The notes: generated by a model from the letters alone, not told the origin. A stretch of 64,000 nt of DNA from Parvibaculum sp040390855 (GCA_040390855.1 JAZJXO010000025.1:1-64000); one strand, 5' to 3'; positions 47,152 to 57,380 are shown, counted from the stretch's first letter. Numbers and translations are program-made.

Positions 47152-47186
47152 CGGGTTTTTATGGGATACCATGGGTTTACATGGGC
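47152..47186. promoter_or_regulatory. MraZ-binding repeats (TGGGN, 10-bp period)
   Basis: On the plus strand TGGGA (47162), TGGGT (47172) and TGGGC (47182) are spaced exactly 10 bp apart, with a fourth degenerate CGGGT at 47152. This is the repeat type bound by MraZ upstream of its own gene in E. coli. The array lies about 90-120 bp upstream of mraZ and overlaps its likely promoter, which implies autoregulation. Confidence 0.75.
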
Positions 47187-47191
47187 GTCAA
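47163..47191 (-). promoter_or_regulatory. Candidate mraZ (dcw) promoter
   Basis: On the minus strand TTGACG (47191-47186) and TATCCC (47168-47163) are 17 bp apart. The -35 is good and the -10 weak. Two of the MraZ repeats fall between or on the boxes, as expected for a repressed start site. Confidence 0.5.
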
Positions 47192-47394
47192 CGGAAACAC
47201 TAGGTATTCAGCGGGATTGGAGCCGATTTCAGCGGACTTGTAAGGCGATAAAAACTCCGAATACCACAGAACAAAAGAAGAACAATTCTTCTCCAAGTAT
47301 TCGAAACCGGAAAGCGGGCAGACAGCGCCTATATCCGCCCTCAAAACGACGATTTCGGGGCGAAACAGCCTGATAACGAGGCAAATAAGAAATG

Positions 47395-47768
<374 letters not shown>

Positions 47769-47890
47769 CCTCATGGACATAGGGGTCATAGACAGTTGAC
47801 GTCAAGTTTATCCGCGTCAGGTGCTTGCGCATCCGCACCATCACCCCGACATAGCGATAACGTAAAATTACCAGATCAAGGAAACACCCG

Positions 47891-48854
47891 ATGAAAGCTG
47901 CTGTCTATTACGAGAACGGCCCGCCCAGCGTTTTGAAATATGAAGACGTGGCCGATCCCGTCTGCTTGCCGCAAGGCATCGTCATCAAGGTTGAAGCCGT
48001 CAGCATCGAAGGCGGCGACACGCTGAACCGCGCAGGGGGCGAACTTACCACCCGTCCGCATATCGTCGGCTATCAGGCCGCAGGCACAGTCATCGAAGTG
48101 GGTTCCGAAGTCACCGACTTCAAGGTCGGCGACCGAGCCACTACCGTGAATTTTGCCGGATCGCACGCCGAACTGCGCTCGGTCTTTGCCCGCACTGCCT
48201 GGCATGTGCCGGACAATCTCGACATCCGACAGGCCGCCGCCATTCCCGTTCCCTTCGGCACGGCGGATGACTGCCTGTTCGAGTTCGGTCATCTGCAATC
48301 GGGCCAGACCGTGCTGGTGCAAGCCGGTGCCGGTGCCGTCGGCATCGCCGCGATCCAGCTCGCCAAACGCGCAGGCGCGACCGTTATCGCCACAGCATCA
48401 AGCGATGCCCGCCTTGCGCGCCTTAAAAGAATTCGGCCTGGATCACGGTATCAACTACACGACCCAAGATCTCGTCGCGGAAGTAAAGCGCCTCACCGAT
48501 AACAAGGGCGTCAACCTCGTGGTTGATCCGGTCGGCGGAACGACGTTGCAGAAGTCACTCGACTCTCTTGCCTATCGCGGTCGCGTGTCACTCGTCGGTC
48601 AGGCCGGACGCGACCCCGCCAAGGTTGATGTGTCTGCCATGATGGGCGGCAACCAGACGCTGTCCGGCGTTTTCCTCGGCGCGGAAATTTTCTCCGACCG
48701 CGTGCATGACAACATCCAGAACCACATCAACGATGCAGCGGCAGGCAAGCTGAAGGTTGTGATCGACAAGACCTTTGCGCTGAAAGACGCGGCGGCGGCA
48801 CATGAATATATCGAAAGCCGACAGGCGGTCGGTCGTGTGTTGCTGATCCCGTAA
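47891..48854 (+). pseudogene. Zinc-type quinone oxidoreductase / MDR alcohol dehydrogenase, frameshifted
   Basis: Two frames (47891-48502 and 48153-48854) give one MDR protein of about 320 residues if one base is dropped in the AAAA run at 48425-48428. The N-terminal frame is sound to LARLK. The C-terminal frame resumes at EFGLDHGINYTTQDLVAEVK. The NADPH loop VLVQAGAGAVGIAAIQLAKRAGATVIATASS and the family end FALKDAAAAHEYIESRQAVGRVLLIP are present. No structural-zinc Cys set is seen, so it belongs to the zinc-less quinone-reductase group. The single-base slip in a homopolymer could be a read error rather than a real mutation. Confidence 0.8.
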
Positions 48855-48857
48855 GGA

Positions 48858-49586
48858 TCACACCACGTCAAGAAGAAGACGAAGCGTGGCCACTGTCGAA
48901 AGATCGGCCACGCCGTCAACTCTCGCAGGCCGGAAATGGCGCTGGAACGCCTCGACAACAACGCGCGTGCGCTCGTCATAAACACCGAGCACTTCAATCC
49001 CGTAACCGTAATTTGCCAGACGAAACTGCAATTCCGACACAGGATCGCCACGGTCGCCAAGCTGAAGCACCGGACCGTCCACAATCGGCTGCGGCTGCAC
49101 CCAGACACCGACACCGGCCCGCGCCAGACGCGCCCAGTCAAACCATTCGCCGGGATCAGCCTTGCGCCCCGGAGCGATGTCGGAATGGGCGACAACCGAA
49201 CGCGGCATGATCGCGTGGCGTGAGACAATCTCCTGACAGAGCTTTTCAACGGCCACCATCTGCACATCGGGATAAGGCGGGCATCCGCCGTCATGGCCGC
49301 CATTCACGATCTCGATGCCGATAGAGCGGCCGTTCAGATCAGTGATACCTGCCCAGCTTGACACACCTGCGTGCCACGCGCGCTTTTCCTCGTCGACGAG
49401 GCGCAACACATGACCGCTCTCATCCACCACATAATGCGATGAGACTTTGCCCTCCGGCGAACAAAGCTGGAGGATCGCGGCTTCGGCGCTGCCCATGCCT
49501 GTGTAATGCAGCACAAGAATGTCGATCACCGGCGGCTGCGGCCGGTCATTGAAATTGGGCGAGGGACGAAGCTCGACGGGGATCAT
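48858..49586 (-). CDS. N-acetylmuramoyl-L-alanine amidase (AmpD/AmiD-like)
   Basis: Cuts the bond between MurNAc and L-Ala. The 242 residues comprise an Amidase_2 domain (about 1-155) with zinc ligands in VLHYTGM and VAHSDIAPGRKADPGEWFDW, and a peptidoglycan-binding domain (about 170-240, LQLGDRGDPVSELQFRLANYGYGIEVLGVYDERTRVVVEAF). No signal peptide is visible, so it may act on recycled cytosolic muropeptides or be exported by another route. Its stop lies 3 bp from the convergent oxidoreductase. Confidence 0.9.
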   Translation of the reverse strand: MIPVELRPSPNFNDRPQPPVIDILVLHYTGMGSAEAAILQLCSPEGKVSSHYVVDESGHVLRLVDEEKRAWHAGVSSWAGITDLNGRSIGIEIVNGGHDGGCPPYPDVQMVAVEKLCQEIVSRHAIMPRSVVAHSDIAPGRKADPGEWFDWARLARAGVGVWVQPQPIVDGPVLQLGDRGDPVSELQFRLANYGYGIEVLGVYDERTRVVVEAFQRHFRPARVDGVADLSTVATLRLLLDVV

Positions 49587-49610
49587 TTGGCCTCATGGTC
49601 GGGCCACACT

Positions 49611-50477
49611 TTACGGCCCCGTGGCAACGATATGTTTCTCGCGCAGCGAGACGATGAGAATGCCTGTGAGCGCCATTGCCGCGCCGACAAGCATTCGCGT
49701 GGTCACCACGTCGCCAAGCAATAAGACACTAAAGATGACGGTGATAATCGGCGAAAGCAAGGTCAGCGGCGCGGTTTGCGTGACCTCGTAACGTTGCAGC
49801 AGATAGTAAATGCCTGCATGTCCGATGAGGCTTGAGGCAAAGGCCGTGTAGAGCACACCGCTCCAGTTGAGCCATGACGCGGATTTTACTATCTCCCAGT
49901 GATGGCTTTCAAAGGTGAGCGACATGGCGAGCATCACGGGCCCTGCAACCATCGCAATCCATGCTTGCATCTCGAAGACGCCGACATTCTTGATCTGGCG
50001 CTGGAAGATCGTTCCGACAGACCCGATAAGCGCCGAAATGACAATACAAAGAACGCCCGTCCAGAAATGGAAGACCACAGGATCAAAGCTGATGACCATG
50101 ACGCCGAGAAACGACAAGGCGATGCCGAGCCAGCGCCGCCAGCGCACCGCCTCGCCGAGAAAGACCACCGACATGATGGTGGCAAACGGCACACCAAGCT
50201 GACTGACAACAGCGACGACGGACGGATTGGACAGCGAGAGACCCGCAAAGAAAAACCCAAAGCCCATGGGTCCGGCGCAAAACGCGATGATGAGCACCTG
50301 CTTCATCCGCCCTTCATGCAGACGCAGAAAGGGAAACAGCACGGCGATAATGAGCAGGAAACGGAAAGCCGTGAACATCATCGGTGGAAAGTGATCAAGC
50401 CCCACTTTCGACGCAATAAGCGCAAAACCCCAGACGAGGTTGATGAACATCATAAAGGCGAGGTGCTGGCGGGTCAT
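49611..50477 (-). CDS. EamA/DMT family transporter
   Basis: Ten-helix membrane protein of 288 residues made of two EamA halves: about 1-140 (LAFMMFINLVWGFALIASKVGLDHFPPMMFTAFRFLL) and about 150-280 (LTLLSPIITVIFSVLLLGDVVTTRMLVGAAMALTGILIV). Members export amino acids, metabolites or drugs. The substrate cannot be read. Confidence 0.9.
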   Translation of the reverse strand: MTRQHLAFMMFINLVWGFALIASKVGLDHFPPMMFTAFRFLLIIAVLFPFLRLHEGRMKQVLIIAFCAGPMGFGFFFAGLSLSNPSVVAVVSQLGVPFATIMSVVFLGEAVRWRRWLGIALSFLGVMVISFDPVVFHFWTGVLCIVISALIGSVGTIFQRQIKNVGVFEMQAWIAMVAGPVMLAMSLTFESHHWEIVKSASWLNWSGVLYTAFASSLIGHAGIYYLLQRYEVTQTAPLTLLSPIITVIFSVLLLGDVVTTRMLVGAAMALTGILIVSLREKHIVATGP

Positions 50478-50552
50478 GCGGGAGAGACTTCAAGCCGGAT
50501 GGGGAGTTGGCACTTGGTAGATCAAAGCGCCGGTTTCGCCTAGCGCTTTCGT

Positions 50553-51257
50553 CTAGCCAGCCCGCGACTTCATAATCTTTTCATAAGCCACGTTGATGGT
50601 GGCAAGTTTTTCGTTCGCAATCGACACCAGTTCCTTAGGCACGCCACGCGCGATCAGCGTGTCGGGATGGTTCTCGCGCACAAGACGGCGATAGGCCTTG
50701 CGCAGATCGTCGGTCGAAATATCGGGCGTGATACCAAGCACGAGATAGGGGTCGGTCTTGTCTGCCCCCAGATGACTCGCGCGGATACGGGCGAACTCCA
50801 CTTCGGAAAAACCGAAAATATCCGCGACAGTCCGCAGATAATCCAGTTCCGCCGGATGGATATATTTATCTGCCTTGGCAATATGAAAGAGTGCGTCGAG
50901 CACGTCTTCGAGCATGGCCGGCGCACCACGATAGATCCTTGCGACCTGTTCGGCATAGACCTGAAAGCCCGCCACATCCTGCTGCGCGATGCGATAGACC
51001 CGTGCAACATTGGCACGCTCGGCCTCCGGCACTTTCAGCACTTCTTCGAAGGCGCGGATTTCGGCGTCTGACACTTCGCCGTCGGCCTTTGCCATTTTGG
51101 CCGACAGCGCGATCAGCGCGACGGTGAACACGACTTCTTTATCAGCCAGCGCACGGTCGATGACGAGATGGCCCGCCACCGCGCCGACAAGCGCGCCCAG
51201 CGGCCCGCCCACGGCGAGCCCCACTCCGGCACCTGCGATTTTTCCCCAAATGGACAT
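50553..51257 (-). CDS. TerB-DnaJ (DjlA-like) co-chaperone
   Basis: The 234 residues combine a Gly-rich hydrophobic N-terminus (about 5-34) that may anchor it in the membrane, a TerB helical domain (about 40-150, LSAKMAKADGEVSDAEIRAFEEVL and HIAKADKYIHPAELDYLRTVADIFGFSEVEF), and a C-terminal J domain (about 165-232) with the HPD motif in LVRENHPDTLI. It should stimulate DnaK at the inner membrane, like DjlA. It is divergent from the hydantoinase gene. Confidence 0.88.
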   Translation of the reverse strand: MSIWGKIAGAGVGLAVGGPLGALVGAVAGHLVIDRALADKEVVFTVALIALSAKMAKADGEVSDAEIRAFEEVLKVPEAERANVARVYRIAQQDVAGFQVYAEQVARIYRGAPAMLEDVLDALFHIAKADKYIHPAELDYLRTVADIFGFSEVEFARIRASHLGADKTDPYLVLGITPDISTDDLRKAYRRLVRENHPDTLIARGVPKELVSIANEKLATINVAYEKIMKSRAG

Positions 51258-51414
51258 AACAAAAGTCTAGGGGTTTTTAGCGTGGCCCGCACCCGCCAAT
51301 TCCGCAACGCAGGATGAACCATCCGCAACTTGCCGCAGTTTCGGCCATGCCCCCGTGACTTTCGGCCACAGGAGAAGAGTTGGCCCCCTGCGCCGCTTAT
51401 GGCAATTTCAAGAC

Positions 51415-54400
51415 ATGAGCGAGCAAGACAAAAAATCAGGGTGCCACGATTTCTGGATAGATCGCGGCGGCACATTTACCGACATCGTCATGCGCAAGCC
51501 AGACGGTTCGCTCCGTGCAAGGAAACTATTATCAGAGAATCCGGAGCAATATGACGACGCTGCCCTGCAAGGCATCCGCGAGCTGATGGACGTGGCGAAC
51601 GGCGCGCGCCTGCCCGCCGAGAGGATCGGTGCCGTTAAAATGGGGACGACGGTTGCGACTAACGCTCTGCTGGAACGCAAGGGCGGACGCGTGTTGTTTC
51701 TGACCACGCGCGGCTTCGGCGACGCCCTTCGCATCGGCTATCAGAACCGGCCGCATCTCTTCCGCCTTGAAATCGCCAAACCTGACATGCTGTTTGAGCA
51801 AAGCGCAGAAGTTGACGAGCGCCTGACCGCCGAAGGCGAGGTGCTGACAGCGCTTGACGAGGCGGAAACCCGCACCGCACTCTCCGCCGCATATGCGCAA
51901 GGCATCCGCGCCGTCGCCATCTGCTTCATGCATGGCTATCGCTATCCCGCGCACGAAGCCCGCGCCGCCGGGATCGCCCGCGAATTGGGCTTTACACAAA
52001 TCTCAACGAGCCACGGCGTGAGCCCGCTGATGAAATTCGTCTCGCGCGGCGACACCACCGTCGTTGACGCCTATCTCTCGCCCATTCTCAAACGCTATGT
52101 GAACCGCATTGCCGATGCGCTGGGCGAGAGTGTGCGACTCTACTTCATGCAATCGTCAGGCGGGCTCACGCAGGCAAGCCTGTTTGAAGGCAAGGATGCA
52201 ATCTTGTCCGGCCCGGCAGGTGGCGTCGTCGGCGCGGTCGAGACAGCGCGGCTTGCAGGCATCGAAAAACTCATCGGCTTTGACATGGGCGGCACGTCCA
52301 CCGACGTCTGCCACTATGACGGCGAGATGGAGCGGAGTTTCGAAACCGAAGTGGCAGGCGTCAGGATGCGCGCGCCCATGATGCAAATTCACACGGTCGC
52401 GGCGGGCGGCGGTTCGATATTGCATTATGACCATGACCGTTTGCGCGTGGGACCTGATTCAGCGGGCGCTCTGCCCGGCCCTGCCGCCTACCGGCGCGGC
52501 GGACCGCTCACCGTCACCGACGCCAATGTGATGGTCGGTAAATTGCAGCCCGATTTTTTCCCGTCGGTCTTCGGCGCGGACGGCAAGACACCGCTTGATG
52601 AAGACACTGTACGCGCGGGCTTCAATGCGCTGGCCACACAACTTGACCGACCGGCAGAAGAAGTCGCCGATGGCTATATCCGCATCGCGGTTGAAAACAT
52701 GGCGCAGGCGATCAAGAAGATCTCAGTGCAACGCGGACATAATGTGGGGGCCTATGCTCTTACCTGCTTCGGCGGTGCGCTCGGCATGAGCCGCATTTTC
52801 TTTCATCCGCTGTCCGGCGTCCTGTCAGCCTATGGCATGGGCCTTGCCGATATTCGCGCCAGCCGCCAACGCGCGATTGAAGCCGCACTGGACGCCGACG
52901 GCATGGCGCATGTGACCAAGGCGATCACCAAACTCGACGCGGAAACACGCGCGCAAGTCCGCGCGCAAGGCATCGAGGACGGAAAGATCAGAACTGTGCC
53001 ACGCCTGCTGCTGCGATATGCAGGCACTGATACGAGCCTCCAGATTGACCACGGCACATTGACAGATGTGCAGGCGGCATTTGAAGCCGCCCATCGCAAA
53101 CGCTTTGGTTTCATCGCCGAGCAAAAGCCGATCATCATCGAGGCGCTCACCGTCGAAACCATAGGCCGCGATGCCGATGCGAACGAAGCAAAGCCCGCCG
53201 TCGTATCAGATGCCAAAGAAGCAATGCCCGAGCGGACTGTCTCTATGTTCACCGAAGGACAATGGCACGAGGCGCCGCTCTACTTGCGGGACAGGTTAAG
53301 CGCCGGACACAGGATCATGGGCCCAGCCATCATCATCGAACCGCATCAGACGATTGTGGTCGAGCCGGAATGGCAGGCGGAGGTGACACCGCTCGATCAC
53401 ATCATGCTGACGCGGCTGAGGACGAAGCGGCGCGACCATGCGATCGGCACAAAGGTCGATCCCGTCATGCTGGAGATTTTCAACAATCTCTTCATGTCGA
53501 TTGCCGAGCAAATGGGCTTCACACTCGAAAAGACCGCTTTCTCCGTCAATATCAAGGAGCGGCTCGATTTTTCCTGCGCTGTCTTTGACCGCGCGGGCGG
53601 CCTCGTCGCCAATGCGCCGCATATGCCGGTGCATCTCGGCTCCATGGGTGCGAGCGTGCGGGCCGTGATCGACCAGAACGCAGACATGGAGCCGGGAGAT
53701 ATCTTCGTGCTCAACGCGCCATATAACGGCGGCACACATTTACCGGACGTGACGGTCGTGGCCCCTGTCTATGACGAGAGCAACGCAACGCGACTCTTCT
53801 ATGTCGCGGCGCGTGGCCATCAGGCCGACATCGGCGGCATCTCGCCGGGTTCGATGCCCGCACATTCCAAAAGCGTCGAGGAAGAAGGCATCCTCATCGA
53901 CAATTTCAAGCTGGTGGACAAGGGCCGTTTCCGCGAAGCCGAAATGCGCAAACTTCTGTCATCCGGAAAATGGCCAGCCCGCAATCCCGACCAGAACATC
54001 GCCGACCTGCGCGCTGAAATCGCCGCTTGCGAAAAAGGTGCGCAGGAATTGCGCAAGATGGTATCCGACTTCGGGCTTGATGTAGTCGAAGCCTATATGA
54101 CCCATGTGCAGGACAATGCGGAAGAAAGTGTACGCCGTGTGATCGGTCGCTTGAAGGACGCGAGCTTTACGCAGGCGATGGATGACGGTTCGAAAATCTG
54201 CGTAAAAGTGACGGTGAACGCCGCCACCCGCAGCGCGAGGATCGACTTCACGGGCACGAGCGCCATACTGCCAAGCAATCTCAATGCACCCTCCGCTGTC
54301 GCGCGCGCTGCCGTACTTTATGTTTTCCGCTGCATGGTGGATGACGACATTCCTTTGAATGAAGGTTGCCTGAAGCCGCTGGAAATTGTGATCCCCGAAG

Positions 54401-54999
54401 GCTCCATGCTCTCGCCTGTCTATCCGGCCGCCGTTGTCGGCGGCAATGTCGAGACGAGCCAGGCCGTGACCGACGCTTTGTTCGGCGCATTCGGCGTCAT
54501 GGCATCGGCGCAGGGCACGATGAATAATTTTACCTTCGGCAATCAACGCCACCAGTATTACGAAACGATCTGCGGCGGCGCGGGTGCGGGCGCGACCTTT
54601 GACGGCGCGGATGCCGTCCACACGCACATGACCAATTCGCGGCTCACGGACCCCGAGATTCTCGAATGGCGTTTTCCCGTCATCCTCGAAAGTTTCTCGA
54701 TCCGACGCGGCTCAGGCGGTGCGGGTGCGCATCGCGGTGGCGACGGTGTGCGCCGCGTCATCCGCTTCCGCGACAAGATGACTGCCTCGATCCTTTCGAC
54801 CCATCGCATCGTCGCACCTTTCGGCCTCAACGGCGGCACTGATGCACAATGCGGCAGGAATTCGCTGCGCCTTCACAGCGGACAAGTCCTTGATCTTGCC
54901 GGTTCCGATCAGCGCGAACTCGACGCGGGCGATGCCATCATCATCGAGACGCCGGGCGGAGGCGGCTATGGCATTGCGCCAAGGGTTAAGAAAAACTGA
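51415..54999 (+). CDS. Hydantoinase/5-oxoprolinase, fused A and B subunits
   Basis: A 1194-residue ATP-dependent cyclic amidase. Residues ~10-660 form HyuA: DFWIDRGGTFTDIVMRKPDGS, KMGTTVATNALLERKGGRVLFLTTRGF, LSGPAGGVVGAVETARLAG, FDMGGTSTDVCHYDGEME. From ~680 (VDPVMLEIFNNLFMSIAEQMGFTLEKTAFSVNIKERLDFSCAVFD) it is HyuB. This is the fused layout of 5-oxoprolinase (ATP plus 5-oxo-L-proline to L-glutamate), but substrate preference between oxoproline and hydantoins cannot be settled. ATG 51415 (MSEQDKK) is preferred to GTG 51355. Confidence 0.92.
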   Translation: MSEQDKKSGCHDFWIDRGGTFTDIVMRKPDGSLRARKLLSENPEQYDDAALQGIRELMDVANGARLPAERIGAVKMGTTVATNALLERKGGRVLFLTTRGFGDALRIGYQNRPHLFRLEIAKPDMLFEQSAEVDERLTAEGEVLTALDEAETRTALSAAYAQGIRAVAICFMHGYRYPAHEARAAGIARELGFTQISTSHGVSPLMKFVSRGDTTVVDAYLSPILKRYVNRIADALGESVRLYFMQSSGGLTQASLFEGKDAILSGPAGGVVGAVETARLAGIEKLIGFDMGGTSTDVCHYDGEMERSFETEVAGVRMRAPMMQIHTVAAGGGSILHYDHDRLRVGPDSAGALPGPAAYRRGGPLTVTDANVMVGKLQPDFFPSVFGADGKTPLDEDTVRAGFNALATQLDRPAEEVADGYIRIAVENMAQAIKKISVQRGHNVGAYALTCFGGALGMSRIFFHPLSGVLSAYGMGLADIRASRQRAIEAALDADGMAHVTKAITKLDAETRAQVRAQGIEDGKIRTVPRLLLRYAGTDTSLQIDHGTLTDVQAAFEAAHRKRFGFIAEQKPIIIEALTVETIGRDADANEAKPAVVSDAKEAMPERTVSMFTEGQWHEAPLYLRDRLSAGHRIMGPAIIIEPHQTIVVEPEWQAEVTPLDHIMLTRLRTKRRDHAIGTKVDPVMLEIFNNLFMSIAEQMGFTLEKTAFSVNIKERLDFSCAVFDRAGGLVANAPHMPVHLGSMGASVRAVIDQNADMEPGDIFVLNAPYNGGTHLPDVTVVAPVYDESNATRLFYVAARGHQADIGGISPGSMPAHSKSVEEEGILIDNFKLVDKGRFREAEMRKLLSSGKWPARNPDQNIADLRAEIAACEKGAQELRKMVSDFGLDVVEAYMTHVQDNAEESVRRVIGRLKDASFTQAMDDGSKICVKVTVNAATRSARIDFTGTSAILPSNLNAPSAVARAAVLYVFRCMVDDDIPLNEGCLKPLEIVIPEGSMLSPVYPAAVVGGNVETSQAVTDALFGAFGVMASAQGTMNNFTFGNQRHQYYETICGGAGAGATFDGADAVHTHMTNSRLTDPEILEWRFPVILESFSIRRGSGGAGAHRGGDGVRRVIRFRDKMTASILSTHRIVAPFGLNGGTDAQCGRNSLRLHSGQVLDLAGSDQRELDAGDAIIIETPGGGGYGIAPRVKKN

Positions 55000-55104
55000 A
55001 CGACACCATTGGATGTCCCGAACAAAAGATTAGTCCGAAACACCTAGGGTCCGACCCATGAAACCGGCTGAAGAAGTGAGCCGGTCAGGCACAGGATCTT
55101 GGAC

Positions 55105-55740
55105 ATGTTCCGACATATCGTGGCAGGCCTCTACGTTGCCGTCTTTTTCTCGCCCGCACATGCGTTTGCGGCTGACGCCGTTGCGTCCGTCGAAGCCGTC
55201 GCGCCTCAAAAAATTACCGCACTGACGCCAACGGTCGCAGAAGAACTACGCAAGATCATCACGTCGCGCGTCACGACCATCTCGCTCAACGCGCAGAGCA
55301 AACGCTATGCCGGCATTGACCAGACCGAAATCGACAAGTTCGACAAACAATGGCGGGACGAGACAAAAAACACGTCGCAGCCGCTGATCGCGCAACTCAT
55401 GGGCAACCCGTTGAGTTCTTTCCTCATCCGCAAGAAGGCTGAATCACTCGGCCTCTTCACCGAAATTTTTGTCTTCGACGCCAAGGGCCTGAATGTCGGC
55501 CAGTCGTCGGTGACGTCAGACTACTGGCAGGGCGACGAACCGAAATATCAAGAAACATTCGCCAAGGGTCACGACGCCATTCTGATCGACGAACCCGAAT
55601 ATGACGACGAAACCAAATCAACCCGCCAACAGGTGAGCTTTGCCATCGTTGATCCCGAAACCAACGAGTTGATCGGAGCAGCAACGGTTGAAGTCAACAT
55701 TGATGAACTCGCCCGTCGCGGCACCCTTCCCCAGAGCTGA
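55105..55740 (+). CDS. Stand-alone periplasmic Cache/PDC-like sensor protein
   Basis: A 211-residue exported protein. The signal peptide is FRHIVAGLYVAVFFSPAHAFA, probably cut after FAFA/A near residue 23. The body starts with an alpha-helical segment (LTPTVAEELRKIITSRVTTISLN) and continues as a PAS-like fold: FTEIFVFDAKGLNVGQSSVTSDYWQGDEPKYQETFA, then QVSFAIVDPETNELIGAATVEVNIDEL, which matches the Cache/PDC pattern of ligand-binding sensor domains. No membrane anchor or output domain follows, and the chemoreceptor gene starts 14 bp downstream. It likely works as a soluble ligand-sensing partner of that receptor. ATG 55105 has AGGA upstream. Confidence 0.7.
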   Translation: MFRHIVAGLYVAVFFSPAHAFAADAVASVEAVAPQKITALTPTVAEELRKIITSRVTTISLNAQSKRYAGIDQTEIDKFDKQWRDETKNTSQPLIAQLMGNPLSSFLIRKKAESLGLFTEIFVFDAKGLNVGQSSVTSDYWQGDEPKYQETFAKGHDAILIDEPEYDDETKSTRQQVSFAIVDPETNELIGAATVEVNIDELARRGTLPQS

Positions 55741-55754
55741 ACTTAGGTCACAAC

Positions 55755-57308
55755 ATGACAAGCGTGCTTCAGAACCTTCCCATCTCGCGCAAGATCATCA
55801 TTGCGTTCGGTGCCATTCTGCTCGTGATGTTCGGCGTGGGCGCGATTTCCTATACAATGATTTCCCTGAGCCAGAGGGCATCCACTGTCGTGTCGAACTC
55901 GTCGCGCGAAGCGATCCGCACCGGCCAGCTTGTCAGCGCCCTCAACGCACAGGAAAGCGCGCTGCGCGGTTTCATGGCCGCTGACGATCCGTCATTCGTG
56001 AAAGACCTTGAAGCCGCCCGCGATGACTTCCGCACGATCTATGGCGAGATGCTGAAATCCGACACGATGGAAGAGAACGAAGTCGCCGCCCTGAAAAAGG
56101 TCAGCGACCTGTCAGAAGCCTGGTATAATGGTCCCGTTTCCAAGCAGATCAAACTGATGCAGCATCCCGACACGGTCGAGGAAGCCCGCGCCATGCTTGT
56201 AGCCGGTGCCGGTCAGGCCGAAATGGACGAGATGCAGAAACTTGCCGAAGACGTGCAGAACGGTATGCGCGGCGATGTTGAGGGCGCGCAGAAAACTCTA
56301 TCAGCCGACTTTTCACTCACCACGACAACGCAGGTCGGCGGCACGATTGTCGCGTTCTTCGCGGCCATCGGCATGGGCTTCTGGCTCACGCGCCTCATCT
56401 CCAACCCGATCATCCGCATGACCGACGCCATGACCAAACTCGCAGGCGGCGACAAGACGGTTGACATTCCGGCAACCGAACGTCACGACGAAGTGGGCGC
56501 CATGGCGCAGGCCGTGCTCATTTTCCGCGACAACATGATCAAAGCGGACAAGCTCTCCGCCGAACAGACCGCCGAGCAGGAAGCCCGCATCAAACGCGCC
56601 GAAGACTTGCAGAAGCTCGTCTCGTCTTTTGAAGGCGAAGTCGCGGGCATTCTTAACAACTTCCCCAACAGCTCACGCAGCCTTGAAGAGACGGCCCGCA
56701 CGATGAACGCCACATCGGACAAGACAAGCCATCAGGCAACGTCAGTGGCGAGTGCCGCCGAACAGGCCGGTGTCAACGTGCAGACTGTTGCGAGCGCAGC
56801 AGAAGAACTCTCCGCCTCGATCAGCGAAATCGGTCGTCAGGTCAGCCGCTCGGCCGCGATCTCGGACGATGCCGCCGGCAAGGCCACCCGTGCCAACGAA
56901 AAAGTGCAGCAACTCGCCCGCACCGCCGAACAAATCGGCGAAGTGGTGGTTCTCATTCAGGACATTGCCGCGCAGACAAACCTTCTCGCCCTCAACGCCA
57001 CCATCGAAGCAGCGCGCGCGGGCGAAGCAGGTAAAGGCTTCTCCGTCGTCGCCAACGAAGTGAAGGTTCTGGCGAACCAGACCGCCAAGGCGACCGCTGA
57101 AATCGCGCAGGAAATTGCCGGCAACATTCAGCAGGCATCCGCCGGTACGACGGAAGTCTCCTCCGCCATTTCAGGCGTGCAGATCGCCGCCGCCGAGACG
57201 GGCGCGGCCGCCGATCAGGTGTTGACCGCCTCGAACGATCTCGGTCGTCAGTCCACGGACCTTAAATCCCGTATCGAGACGTTCCTGTCGGATGTACAGG
57301 CGGCCTGA
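55755..57308 (+). CDS. Methyl-accepting chemotaxis protein
   Basis: A 517-residue transmembrane chemoreceptor. Membrane helices lie at about 13-35 and 193-213. The periplasmic part between them is an all-helical, CHASE3-like bundle (AIRTGQLVSALNAQESALRGFMA) with no Cache fold. HAMP follows (about 212-268), then the signalling domain with the conserved hairpin tip QTNLLALNATIEAARAGEAGKGFSVVANEVKVLA. There is no C-terminal CheR pentapeptide. It is paired with the Cache-like gene upstream and ends at a strong terminator. No chemotaxis cluster is in the window. Confidence 0.93.
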   Translation: MTSVLQNLPISRKIIIAFGAILLVMFGVGAISYTMISLSQRASTVVSNSSREAIRTGQLVSALNAQESALRGFMAADDPSFVKDLEAARDDFRTIYGEMLKSDTMEENEVAALKKVSDLSEAWYNGPVSKQIKLMQHPDTVEEARAMLVAGAGQAEMDEMQKLAEDVQNGMRGDVEGAQKTLSADFSLTTTTQVGGTIVAFFAAIGMGFWLTRLISNPIIRMTDAMTKLAGGDKTVDIPATERHDEVGAMAQAVLIFRDNMIKADKLSAEQTAEQEARIKRAEDLQKLVSSFEGEVAGILNNFPNSSRSLEETARTMNATSDKTSHQATSVASAAEQAGVNVQTVASAAEELSASISEIGRQVSRSAAISDDAAGKATRANEKVQQLARTAEQIGEVVVLIQDIAAQTNLLALNATIEAARAGEAGKGFSVVANEVKVLANQTAKATAEIAQEIAGNIQQASAGTTEVSSAISGVQIAAAETGAAADQVLTASNDLGRQSTDLKSRIETFLSDVQAA

Positions 57309-57342
57309 AAACCGCCTAAGCAACTGTAAAATGCAAAGCTGA

Positions 57343-57380
57343 AACGAGTCGGTGCCGGAAGCACCGGCTCGTTCTGCTTT
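57343..57380 (+). terminator. Intrinsic terminator after the chemoreceptor gene
   Basis: AACGAGTCGGTGC (57343-57355) and GCACCGGCTCGTT (57361-57373) form a 13-bp stem with one G-U pair and loop CGGAA, followed by a T-rich stretch. It is 35 bp after the stop. The rest of the interval to 57601 shows no gene. Confidence 0.85.
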
